Shown here one piece after another: positions 1 to 5,793 of a stretch of 33,629 nucleotides of DNA (positions are counted from its first letter, which is position 1; the number at the start of each line of letters is the position of its first letter). The stretch is from Streptomyces bobili (GTDB taxonomy: Bacteria; Actinomycetota; Actinomycetes; Streptomycetales; Streptomycetaceae). Below the pieces are notes generated by a model that worked only from the letters and a program-made list of their open reading frames with translations, did no database searches and was not told where the DNA came from. The translations under genes and the position numbers were made by a program. The DNA lies in the NCBI RefSeq assembly GCF_002154575.1, contig NZ_MUBA01000328.1:1-33629 (forward strand), written 5' to 3'.

Positions 1-1
1 C

Positions 2-1285
2 GCCGCCCTGGCCGCCCTCGGCGCCACCCTCACCCTCCCCGGACTCGCCGGGTTCGTCCTGGCCATCGGCATGGCCGTGGACGCCAACGTGCTCGTCTTC
101 GAGCGCGCCCGGGAGGAGTACGCGGCCCACCACCGGCCCACCCCGCGCTCGGCGCTGGCCGCCGGCTTCCGCAACGCCCTCAGCGCGATCGCCGACTCCA
201 ACATCACCACCCTGATCGCCGCCGGGCTGCTGTTCCTGCTCGCCTCGGGACCCGTCCGCGGCTTCGGCGTCACCCTCGGCATCGGCGTCCTCGCCTCCAT
301 GGTCAGCGCCCTGGTCATCACCCGCGCACTCGCCGACCTCGCCGTCTCCCGCCCCGGCCTGCGCCGCCGCCCCCACCTCACGGGCATCGCGCACACCGGC
401 GTCGTCCGCGACCGGCTCGCGCGCGGGAACCCGCGGCTGATGCGGCACCCGCGCCGATGGCTCGCCGCCTCCGCCGCCGCACTCGTCCTCGCCGGGGCCG
501 GAATCGCCCTGCGCGGCCTCGACTTCGGCATCGAGTTCACCGGCGGCCGTCAGGTCGAGTACGCCACCGCCACCCCCGTCGACCCCGACCGGGCCCGTGC
601 CGCCCTCGCCGACGCGGGCTTCCCGCACGCCGTCGTGCAGACCTCCGGGGAGAACCGACTCACCGTCCGCACGGGCCAGTTGACCACCGCGCAGGCGAAC
701 GCGGTCGGCGCGGCCGTCGGCGATCTCACCAGCCGCGCGGACGAACTCCGCGACGAGACCATCGGCCCCAGCCTCGGCAAGGAACTGCGCCGGGGCGCGC
801 TCATCGCCCTCGCCGTCGCCCTGGGCGCCCAACTCGTCTACCTCGCGGTCCGGTTCCGCCTGCTGCTCGGCACGGCCGCCGTGGCCGCCCTCGCCCACGA
901 CGTCGTGATCCTCGTCGGCGTCTTCGCCTGGCTCGGCAAACCCGTCGACGGTGTCTTCCTGGCCGCGCTCCTGACCGTCATCGGCTACTCCGTCAACGAC
1001 TCCGTCGTCGTCTTCGACCGCCTCAGGGAACTGACCCGGCACGCGGACAAGGAGCGCGAAACCCGTTTCCGCGACATCGCCGGCCGGGCGCTCCAGCAGA
1101 CCCTGCCCCGCACGGTCAACACCGGGACCGGCGCCGCGCTCATCCTCACCGCGCTGGCCGGGTTCGGCGGCGACTCCCTCACCGACTTCGCCCTGGCCCT
1201 GCTCATCGGCCTCGCCGTGGGAACGTACTCCTCCATGTTCACGGCGACACCCCTGGCCGTCGTCCTCCAGGAACGCCGCCGATGA
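2..1285 (+). CDS. secDF: SecD-SecF fusion protein translocase subunit, 5' end cut by window edge
   Basis: This is the C-terminal part of a fused SecDF membrane protein, which uses the proton motive force to help SecYEG move preproteins across the membrane. The frame is open from base 2 with no start, so the gene begins outside the window. The first residues carry the last membrane helices of the SecD half, including the conserved GMAVDANVLVFER signature. The SecF half follows: a first membrane helix, the periplasmic stretch around DFGIEFTGGRQVEY, and then the helix cluster with HDVVILVGVF and GYSVNDSVVVFDRLRE. Streptomyces species commonly carry such a fused copy in addition to separate secD and secF. 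The gene ends 55 bases before the sigma factor start and may share its transcript. Identification is firm; only the N-terminal half is missing. Confidence 0.93.
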   Translation, partial: AALAALGATLTLPGLAGFVLAIGMAVDANVLVFERAREEYAAHHRPTPRSALAAGFRNALSAIADSNITTLIAAGLLFLLASGPVRGFGVTLGIGVLASMVSALVITRALADLAVSRPGLRRRPHLTGIAHTGVVRDRLARGNPRLMRHPRRWLAASAAALVLAGAGIALRGLDFGIEFTGGRQVEYATATPVDPDRARAALADAGFPHAVVQTSGENRLTVRTGQLTTAQANAVGAAVGDLTSRADELRDETIGPSLGKELRRGALIALAVALGAQLVYLAVRFRLLLGTAAVAALAHDVVILVGVFAWLGKPVDGVFLAALLTVIGYSVNDSVVVFDRLRELTRHADKERETRFRDIAGRALQQTLPRTVNTGTGAALILTALAGFGGDSLTDFALALLIGLAVGTYSSMFTATPLAVVLQERRR

Positions 1286-1295
1286 CCACCTCAGT

Positions 1296-1310
1296 TGTGA
1301 CACAGGTCAC
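1296..1310. promoter_or_regulatory. CRP-like inverted repeat upstream of the sigma factor gene
   Basis: The perfect inverted repeat GTGAC-N4-GTCAC (1297-1310) is preceded by T, giving TGTGA-N6-TCACG. This resembles CRP/FNR-family sites and fits the GTG-N6-GNCAC form reported for Streptomyces Crp. It lies between the secDF stop and the sigma factor start, just before a GGAAGGAGG stretch. Binding by any protein is an inference from shape alone. Confidence 0.4.
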
Positions 1311-1340
1311 GGGAAGGAGGTGGGCGGTGCCGGACAGCTC

Positions 1341-2027
1341 ATGGAGGTGAGCACTCATCTGCGTACCCGGGTCCGGGCCGGGGATCCCACCGCCTTCGCG
1401 GAGCTGTTCGACAGCTGCGCGAAGGCGGTCTACAACCACGCCTTCCGGCTGACCGCCGACTGGTCGACGGCCGAGGACGTCATGGCATCGACCTTCATGG
1501 AGGCGTGGCGGCTGCGCGACAGGGTCGACCCCGAAGGCGGCTCCCTACGGCCGTGGCTGCTGGGGATCGCCACCAACACCGCCCGCAACCAGTACCGCAG
1601 CAACCGCCGGTACCGGGCGGCGGCGAACGCCGCCGCCGCGGCCGAGCTGTCGGTGCCCGACCACGCCGAGGAGGTGGCCGGCCGGGTCGACGACCGGCGG
1701 CTCCTCGCGCGGGCCCTGACCGCCCTGGCCGGACTGCGCCGCCCGGAGCGCGAGGTCGTCGCGCTGTGCCTGGGGGAGGGACTGGACTACGAGGCGGCTG
1801 CGGAGGCCCTCGGTATTCCGGCCGGCACCGTCGCCTCCCGCCTGTCCCGGGCGCGCGGAAAGCTGCGAGCGCTCACCCGGGACGCCCCGACGGGGCCCGC
1901 GGCAGGTACCGGCGCAGGTACGGCGCGGAAGATTTCCCGCGGAAAACGGGAAGGCGACCGCCCCGGCCGACAGACAAGAGATGACCACGCACCCGTGGTC
2001 CGGCCCGCGCAGGGAGGAAACCGATGA
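1341..2027 (+). CDS. ECF-type RNA polymerase sigma factor
   Basis: This encodes a group 4 (extracytoplasmic function) sigma factor of about 228 residues. The N-terminal half holds region 2, with NHAFRLTADWSTAEDVMASTFMEAWR and the WLLGIATNTARNQYR stretch that would contact the -10 element. The second half holds region 4, a helix-turn-helix in YEAAAEALGIPAGTVASRLSRARGKLRAL, which reads the -35 element. A charged, glycine-rich tail of about 40 residues follows. The start is uncertain: ATG 1341 is used here, but GTG 1320 and GTG 1347 are in frame, and the best ribosome-binding sequence (AAGGAGG, 1314-1320) suits none of them well. The stop overlaps the next start (ATGA), so the two genes are translationally coupled and the partner may act as its membrane regulator. 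Confidence 0.9.
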   Translation: MEVSTHLRTRVRAGDPTAFAELFDSCAKAVYNHAFRLTADWSTAEDVMASTFMEAWRLRDRVDPEGGSLRPWLLGIATNTARNQYRSNRRYRAAANAAAAAELSVPDHAEEVAGRVDDRRLLARALTALAGLRRPEREVVALCLGEGLDYEAAAEALGIPAGTVASRLSRARGKLRALTRDAPTGPAAGTGAGTARKISRGKREGDRPGRQTRDDHAPVVRPAQGGNR

Positions 2028-3115
2028 ACGCGAACACGTCCCGGCAGAGTCCGGCCGAGCGGGGAGAGGACAGCACGCTCCTCTCCCGGACGGCGCGTGA
2101 CCTGCCGCCGGGCCGTCACCAGTTCCACAAGGAGCGTCTGATGGCCCAGATCCACCAGGAAGAGCGCACGACGGCCCCGGCAGCGGCCCCTGCCCCGGCT
2201 CCGGCCAGGGCGTGGTGGCTGCGGCTGCCGCGCCCGGCGATCACCCTGCCCGTGACGGCGGCCGTCGTGGCCGCGTCGGTCGTGGCCGTCGTGCTCACCT
2301 CCGGCCGCGAGGCCGGGGACCCGGGTCTCGCCGACGGACCGGTCCTGACCACCACGGTCGGTGCCGCGAGCACCAAGGGCGTACCGCAGCTGCTCGACCG
2401 GATCTCGCTGGCGGCGGCCGACGCCTCCCACCCGGAGGTCAAGCCCGGCCAGTTCGTCTATGTCGAGTCCAGGACCGCCGGCACCTACCTGAAGACCGTC
2501 GACGACAAGACCACCCTGGCCTCCCACGCACTGCACCGCCGCCAGGTGTGGATGTCCCCGGACGGCACCCGGGGCTGGCTGATCGACCCGGCCGTCAACG
2601 ACGGCCCCGAGGGCGAGACCCTGAGCCTCCCCGACGAGCAGGGCAACACCCCCGAGGCCGACCTCAACGGTCCCTCGTACGACTACCTGGCGCGGCTGAC
2701 CACCGATCCCGACGCGCTCCTCGCCAAGATCTACAAGGAGACCGAGGGGCAGGGGAACTCCCCGGACCAGCAGGCCTTCACCACCGTCGGTGACCTCCTC
2801 GGCGAGAGCTACCCGCCGGCGGAGCTGTACTCCGCCCTCTTCCGGACCGCCGCGAAGATCCCCGGAGTCGTCGTCGTCCAGGACGCCGTGGACGCGGCCG
2901 GCCGGACCGGCGTGGCGGTCGCCCGGCTGGACGAGGCGAGCGGACAGCGGGAGGAGTGGATCTTCGACAGGAAGACCTACCGCTTCCTCGGCGAGCGCAC
3001 GGTCCAGGTGGAGAAGAGGACCGGAGAGGATGCGCTGATCAAGCCCGGCACGGTCACCTTCACCAGCGCCGTCATGGAGCGGGCGATCGTCGACGCCATC
3101 AAGCAGACGCCGTAG
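2024..3115 (+). CDS. CU044_5270-like single-pass membrane protein, candidate partner of the sigma factor
   Basis: A 363-residue protein starting in the ATGA overlap with the sigma factor. Residues 1-65 are cytoplasmic in character and include DLPPGRHQFHKERLMAQI. One hydrophobic helix follows (about 77-91, ITLPVTAAVVAASVVAVVL), then an extracytoplasmic domain of about 270 residues rich in charged and aromatic positions. This layout and motif set match the actinobacterial 'CU044_5270 family', which is usually encoded next to ECF sigma factors. I see no zinc-binding HxxxCxxC anti-sigma motif, so a role as anti-sigma factor rests on gene order and topology only. The family has no established biochemical function known to me. 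Confidence 0.75.
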   Translation: MNANTSRQSPAERGEDSTLLSRTARDLPPGRHQFHKERLMAQIHQEERTTAPAAAPAPAPARAWWLRLPRPAITLPVTAAVVAASVVAVVLTSGREAGDPGLADGPVLTTTVGAASTKGVPQLLDRISLAAADASHPEVKPGQFVYVESRTAGTYLKTVDDKTTLASHALHRRQVWMSPDGTRGWLIDPAVNDGPEGETLSLPDEQGNTPEADLNGPSYDYLARLTTDPDALLAKIYKETEGQGNSPDQQAFTTVGDLLGESYPPAELYSALFRTAAKIPGVVVVQDAVDAAGRTGVAVARLDEASGQREEWIFDRKTYRFLGERTVQVEKRTGEDALIKPGTVTFTSAVMERAIVDAIKQTP

Positions 3116-3137
3116 CGACGGTACTGAAGTGGCATCA

Positions 3138-3178
3138 GGCCGCCGCATCCTGTCCGTCCCGGCCGGGATGCGGCGGCC
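3138..3178. terminator. Bidirectional terminator between convergent genes
   Basis: A perfect 13-bp inverted repeat, GGCCGCCGCATCC (3138-3150) and GGATGCGGCGGCC (3166-3178), with a 15-base loop. It fills the 66-base gap between the convergent membrane-protein gene and the PucR-type regulator. There is no clear U-tract, as is common for GC-rich actinobacterial terminators. Confidence 0.75.
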
Positions 3179-3181
3179 CCG

Positions 3182-4240
3182 TCAGATCTCCTGGGCCGGC
3201 CAGTCCAGCAGCCGGGCCCCGATCACGGCGGTCTGGAGCATGTAACGGTGCGCCGGGTCGGCGGGGTTGGCGCCGGTGAGCTTGCGGATGCGTTCCAGAC
3301 GGTAGGTCAGGGCGCGCACGCTGAGGGTGAGGCGGCGGGCGGCCTCGGCGGCGACACAGCCGGAGTCGAAGTACGCGGTGAGCGTGTCGAGGAGGGGCTG
3401 GGCGCCGCCGCGGGCCGTGGTGAGCGGTCCCAGCGTGACGACGACGAGGTCCGCCATGGCCTGCCGGTCGCGCGTGAGGACCGGATAGACGAGGAGGTCG
3501 GCGGCGTGCAGCACCGGCTCGTCGAGGCCGAGCCGGTCGGCCAGTTCGAGGGCGTTCAGTGCCTCCTCGTAGGAGTGGACGACACCGCCGGGACCGGGCT
3601 GGGGGCGGCCGATGGCGACCCGGCCGCCGTCGGTGGCGGCGTGTGCCTGCTTGGCGAAGTAGGTGAGAACCTCGTCCTGGTTGCCCGGCGCGATGCACAG
3701 CAGCCGGCCGTCCTTGGTGGTGAGCAGGACGCTGCGGTCGCCGAACCGGGCGATGAGCGCGCGCTCCACCTGCCGGGGCACCGGGGCGCCCTCGTCGTAG
3801 GCGTCGGGCCCCTGCGCGACGGCGACGGCGTGCGCGTGGGAGAGGCGCAGCCCGAAGCGTTCCGCGCGTTCGGCGAGGCGGCCGAGGTCGCTGCGGCCGT
3901 AGAGGAGGTCGTCGATGAACTCCCGGCGGGCGGCCTCCTCCTGGCGTACGGCGAGGAGCTGGGCGCGTTCGTAGCCTTCGGCGAAGGCGTCGACGGCCTG
4001 GTGCACGGCGGCGAGCGCGTCGCCGGCGGGGCCGGGAGTCCTCGGCCACGCCGTGCGGGCGGTGGTCAGATGCGCGCTGACGAGGGCGCGCAGCCCGTGG
4101 CCCGCCTCGGCGGCCAGCTCGCCCAGGGCGCGGCGGGAGGCCAGTTCGTCGCGGGTGAGGCGGCGCCCGGTGGCCGACACCTCGGCCAGGATCTCGGCGT
4201 AACCGCTCAGATACTGCTCCGGAATCTCCCGCTCCGCCAC
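3182..4240 (-). CDS. PucR-family helix-turn-helix transcriptional regulator
   Basis: A 352-residue cytoplasmic regulator. The C-terminal 60 residues are the diagnostic part: LLDTLTAYFDSGCVAAEAARRLTLSVRALTYRLERIRKLTG is the PucR-type helix-turn-helix that binds DNA. The middle region (about 130-250) has the GGDEF-like fold seen in CdaR/PucR regulators, and the N-terminal 120 residues are a variable sensory region with an acidic, alanine-rich helical pattern. The start is GTG at 4240, close to the divergent gene's promoter region. PucR-type proteins control purine, amino-acid or sugar-acid catabolism in several bacteria, but nothing adjacent identifies the target. It may repress or activate the divergent membrane-protein gene. 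Confidence 0.88.
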   Translation of the reverse strand: MAEREIPEQYLSGYAEILAEVSATGRRLTRDELASRRALGELAAEAGHGLRALVSAHLTTARTAWPRTPGPAGDALAAVHQAVDAFAEGYERAQLLAVRQEEAARREFIDDLLYGRSDLGRLAERAERFGLRLSHAHAVAVAQGPDAYDEGAPVPRQVERALIARFGDRSVLLTTKDGRLLCIAPGNQDEVLTYFAKQAHAATDGGRVAIGRPQPGPGGVVHSYEEALNALELADRLGLDEPVLHAADLLVYPVLTRDRQAMADLVVVTLGPLTTARGGAQPLLDTLTAYFDSGCVAAEAARRLTLSVRALTYRLERIRKLTGANPADPAHRYMLQTAVIGARLLDWPAQEI

Positions 4241-4278
4241 GCCGTCCCCCGGTCTCTCGGCCTGCCGTTGACGCTTTC

Positions 4279-4328
4279 TTGACGGCCACCGGCATGAAGA
4301 CCCTAGTCAACACTGCCGGAAACCGGCA
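4279..4328 (+). promoter_or_regulatory. Candidate promoter with inverted repeat in the divergent 4241-4477 gap
   Basis: TTGACG (4279-4284) is followed 19 bases later by TAGTCA (4304-4309), a plausible but weak -35/-10 pair reading right. Directly downstream is the perfect inverted repeat TGCCGG-AAA-CCGGCA (4314-4328), placed where an operator overlapping the transcription start would sit. A second TTGACG begins at 4268. The PucR-type regulator starts at 4240 in the other direction. Confidence 0.35.
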
Positions 4329-4451
4329 ATGCACCCGCTCGCCATCCCGGTGCACCATGGCTCGCGGGGAGTACGGCGGAGGAGTCCGATGCCGGGCACC
4401 GGCAGGGCCGGTCCGGCATCGGAGCCCCGTCCGGGCCGTGCCCGGCACAGC

Positions 4452-4479
4452 GACGAGTGATCCATGACGAGTGATCCAT
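4452..4479. repeat. Perfect 14-bp tandem duplication at a gene start
   Basis: The unit GACGAGTGATCCAT occurs twice without a gap (4452-4465 and 4466-4479). The second copy runs into the ATG at 4478, so the duplication created a spare ATG at 4464, which opens only a three-codon frame. Confidence 0.9.
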
Positions 4480-5095
4480 GCCGCGGACGGAGAGAGAGGC
4501 ACCGGGGGAGATGCGCGCGTTTCTGGCAGCGGCCACAGGCCTGCCCACGATCCTGCTCACCGCGGCCCTCGTCGTGGTCGCCTGCTTCTGGCTCCTGGCG
4601 GCCCTGGGCCTCGCCGCCGTCGGCAGCTTCGACATGGACGTGGACCTGCGGGCATGGCACCTGAGCGGGGTGCCCGTGACCGTCGCCTTCTCCCTCCTGA
4701 CGGTGCTCGCCTGGTCGTGGGCTGTCGGCGCGACGCTCCTGGTGGCCGAGATCGCGCCGCCGGGGCCGCTCACCGGGCTGCTGCTGCGCCCGGTCATGAC
4801 CGGGGGAGCCGTCCTGGCCGCCTGGGCCACGACCCGCGTGCTCGTACGGCCGCTGCACCGCCTCTTCCCGGACGAACCCGTGTCGCCGGTGCCCGCGCCG
4901 CGCGGGTCCCGGCCGGGCAGACCGGCGTTGGTCCCGGCCACCGCCTCGGTCCTCCGGGCCGCGCGGGTCCGTGCGAAGTCGACGGACAACGGCGGCGCCG
5001 ATACCGGGCCGCTACGCGAACTGCCGGACAGGGCCGACGAGCCGGGCCTGGCGGACACCTCGATCGCCGCGGCCGACCGCAGCCCCCGAACCTGA
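4478..5095 (+). CDS. Small membrane protein resembling the N-terminal half of OB-fold (YqiJ/DUF1449-like) proteins
   Basis: A 205-residue protein with three hydrophobic segments: about 22-48 (TILLTAALVVVACFWLLAAL), 65-90 and 95-120. The segment order and the phrase TRVLVRPLHRLFPDEP recall Streptomyces homologues of the NfeD/YqiJ-like 'OB-fold' membrane proteins often encoded beside flotillins. In that family a C-terminal OB-fold of about 80 residues normally follows the FPDE motif. Here the remaining 75 residues are low-complexity and charged, and show no OB-fold pattern in any frame, so the gene may be truncated or fused to foreign sequence. ATG 4511 (MRAFLAAATG) is the more family-like start; ATG 4478 lies at a tandem duplication. 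The family assignment is from memory and is tentative. Confidence 0.55.
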   Translation: MPRTEREAPGEMRAFLAAATGLPTILLTAALVVVACFWLLAALGLAAVGSFDMDVDLRAWHLSGVPVTVAFSLLTVLAWSWAVGATLLVAEIAPPGPLTGLLLRPVMTGGAVLAAWATTRVLVRPLHRLFPDEPVSPVPAPRGSRPGRPALVPATASVLRAARVRAKSTDNGGADTGPLRELPDRADEPGLADTSIAAADRSPRT

Positions 5096-5174
5096 CCGAC
5101 CGCCCCCGTCGGCGAACCCCTCGACGGACGCGGACCGGTGAACGTCGATGGGCGGCCGACCGCTTCGGCTTGAC

Positions 5175-5194
5175 GGGATGCGTCAACAGCATCC
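5175..5194. promoter_or_regulatory. Candidate operator shared with the kinase operon (GGGATGCGT / GCATCC)
   Basis: GGATGC (5176-5181) and GCATCC (5189-5194) form an inverted repeat with a 7-base spacer, and the block starts GGGATGCGTCAA. It overlaps a second inverted repeat, TTGACG-N5-CGTCAA (5170-5186), that includes a consensus-like -35 hexamer. A related block, GGGATGCGTGAA with a GCATCC arm, lies upstream of the kinase operon (13260-13283). The site is about 320 bases before the lasso precursor, with a terminator-like hairpin between, so its link to the precursor is an inference. Confidence 0.4.
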
Positions 5195-5205
5195 ACCCGG
5201 ACCCT

Positions 5206-5244
5206 GGTCCGGAGCTGCCGCACAGGGGAGGGCAGCTCCGGACC
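5206..5244 (+). terminator. Strong intrinsic-type terminator ahead of the lasso cluster
   Basis: A perfect 14-bp inverted repeat, GGTCCGGAGCTGCC (5206-5219) and GGCAGCTCCGGACC (5231-5244), with an 11-base loop, followed by GCGTTGTTT. It probably ends transcription of the upstream membrane-protein gene and insulates the lasso operon. The rest of the 5096-5511 gap holds no convincing ORF. The lasso promoter is expected between 5245 and about 5490 but I cannot place it confidently. Confidence 0.75.
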
Positions 5245-5511
5245 GCGTTGTTTCTCCGACTCCCGAGCGGGACCCCACGACCACCGGCCTGGGCGGCGGC
5301 AGGTACGAGGTGCCGCGCGACCGGGTCACGGCGCGGGCCGGCGCCCTCGAACGGGGGCGTGTCACCCGAACAGGTGTCGTGCGTCGGGGCCGCCCCGTCC
5401 CTAGCGTTGGGCCCAGGCGGACGGACCGGGCAAGCCAGTCGGGTCGTCCCGCCGACCGATATCCGGCGTCCGGGAACACCCGGCGCCACTCGACCGACGG
5501 AGGTGGCTTTC

Positions 5512-5628
5512 GTGGCCAACGTGTATGAGGTTCCCACCCTGATCGAGGTCGGCGACTTCGCCGAGCTGACCCAGCTCACGTCGCGGGGCTACTGGCTCGA
5601 CAGCCCGTGGGGCGCCTGGTGGTTCTGA
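5512..5628 (+). CDS. Lasso peptide precursor (A protein), 38 aa
   Basis: A ribosomally made precursor with a 21-residue leader and a 17-residue core. The leader (MANVYEVPTLIEVGDFAELT plus Q) contains the actinobacterial pattern YxxPxL-xxxG-xF, with Y5, P8, L10, G14 and F16, which B1/RRE proteins recognise. Thr20 sits at position -2 of the proposed cleavage site, as is usual. The core is LTSRGYWLDSPWGAWWF. Its only acidic residue is D9, so the macrolactam should join the L1 amine to the D9 side chain, leaving an eight-residue tail with bulky plug candidates W12, W15, W16 and F17. There is no cysteine, so it is class II. GTG 5512 is chosen because GGAGG (5499-5503) lies 8 bases upstream; the in-frame GTG 5503 overlaps that site. 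The cyclase, RRE and protease genes follow in order. Confidence 0.9.
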   Translation: MANVYEVPTLIEVGDFAELTQLTSRGYWLDSPWGAWWF

Positions 5629-5659
5629 GTCACCCGTAGGCCCCACGGGGCCGAGTGAC
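5629..5659 (+). promoter_or_regulatory. Hairpin immediately after the precursor stop codon
   Basis: GGCCCC-AC-GGGGCC (5639-5652) forms a compact stem, flanked by the outer arms GTCAC (5629-5633) and GTGAC (5655-5659). It starts one base after the precursor stop codon. It is a candidate mRNA-stabilising 3' structure or partial terminator. Confidence 0.5.
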
Positions 5660-5725
5660 ACGGGCGGCACCGCCGGAACAGCAGTCCGACGAACCGGCCG
5701 TACCGCATCCCGGTCACTGCACCTC

Positions 5726-5766
5726 GGGGTGGCCCGACCGACGCCACATGCCGGTCGGGCCACCCC
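5726..5766 (+). terminator. Perfect 15-bp hairpin between precursor and cyclase genes, probable attenuator
   Basis: GGGGTGGCCCGACCG (5726-5740) pairs exactly with CGGTCGGGCCACCCC (5752-5766) around an 11-base loop. It lies in the 165-base precursor-cyclase gap and ends 27 bases before the cyclase start. A structure here is expected to let most transcripts stop after the precursor, giving more substrate than enzyme. No U-tract follows, so partial termination or 3'-end protection are both possible. Confidence 0.7.
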
Positions 5767-5793
5767 ACTCTGGCACTGCGGTGGAGGAAACGC

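Noticed and set aside
1787..3148. Long open frame opposite the sigma factor and its membrane partner
   Set aside because: It is an antisense shadow of two well-supported genes, with biased composition and no recognisable domain.
3166..3178. GGGATGCGG as a third copy of the lasso/kinase operator
   Set aside because: It is one arm of the terminator between convergent genes and lacks the T and the AA extension of the two promoter copies.
4471..5628. A single long plus-strand frame running into the lasso precursor
   Set aside because: Only the last 38 codons have protein-like character. The rest is arginine/glycine-rich shadow sequence of the membrane-protein gene, and a strong terminator lies inside it.
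5518..5628. Alternative lasso cores starting at Ser3 (7-residue ring) or Thr2 (8-residue ring)
   Set aside because: Neither places Thr at -2 of the cleavage site; cleavage after Gln21 does and gives a 9-residue ring, a known size.
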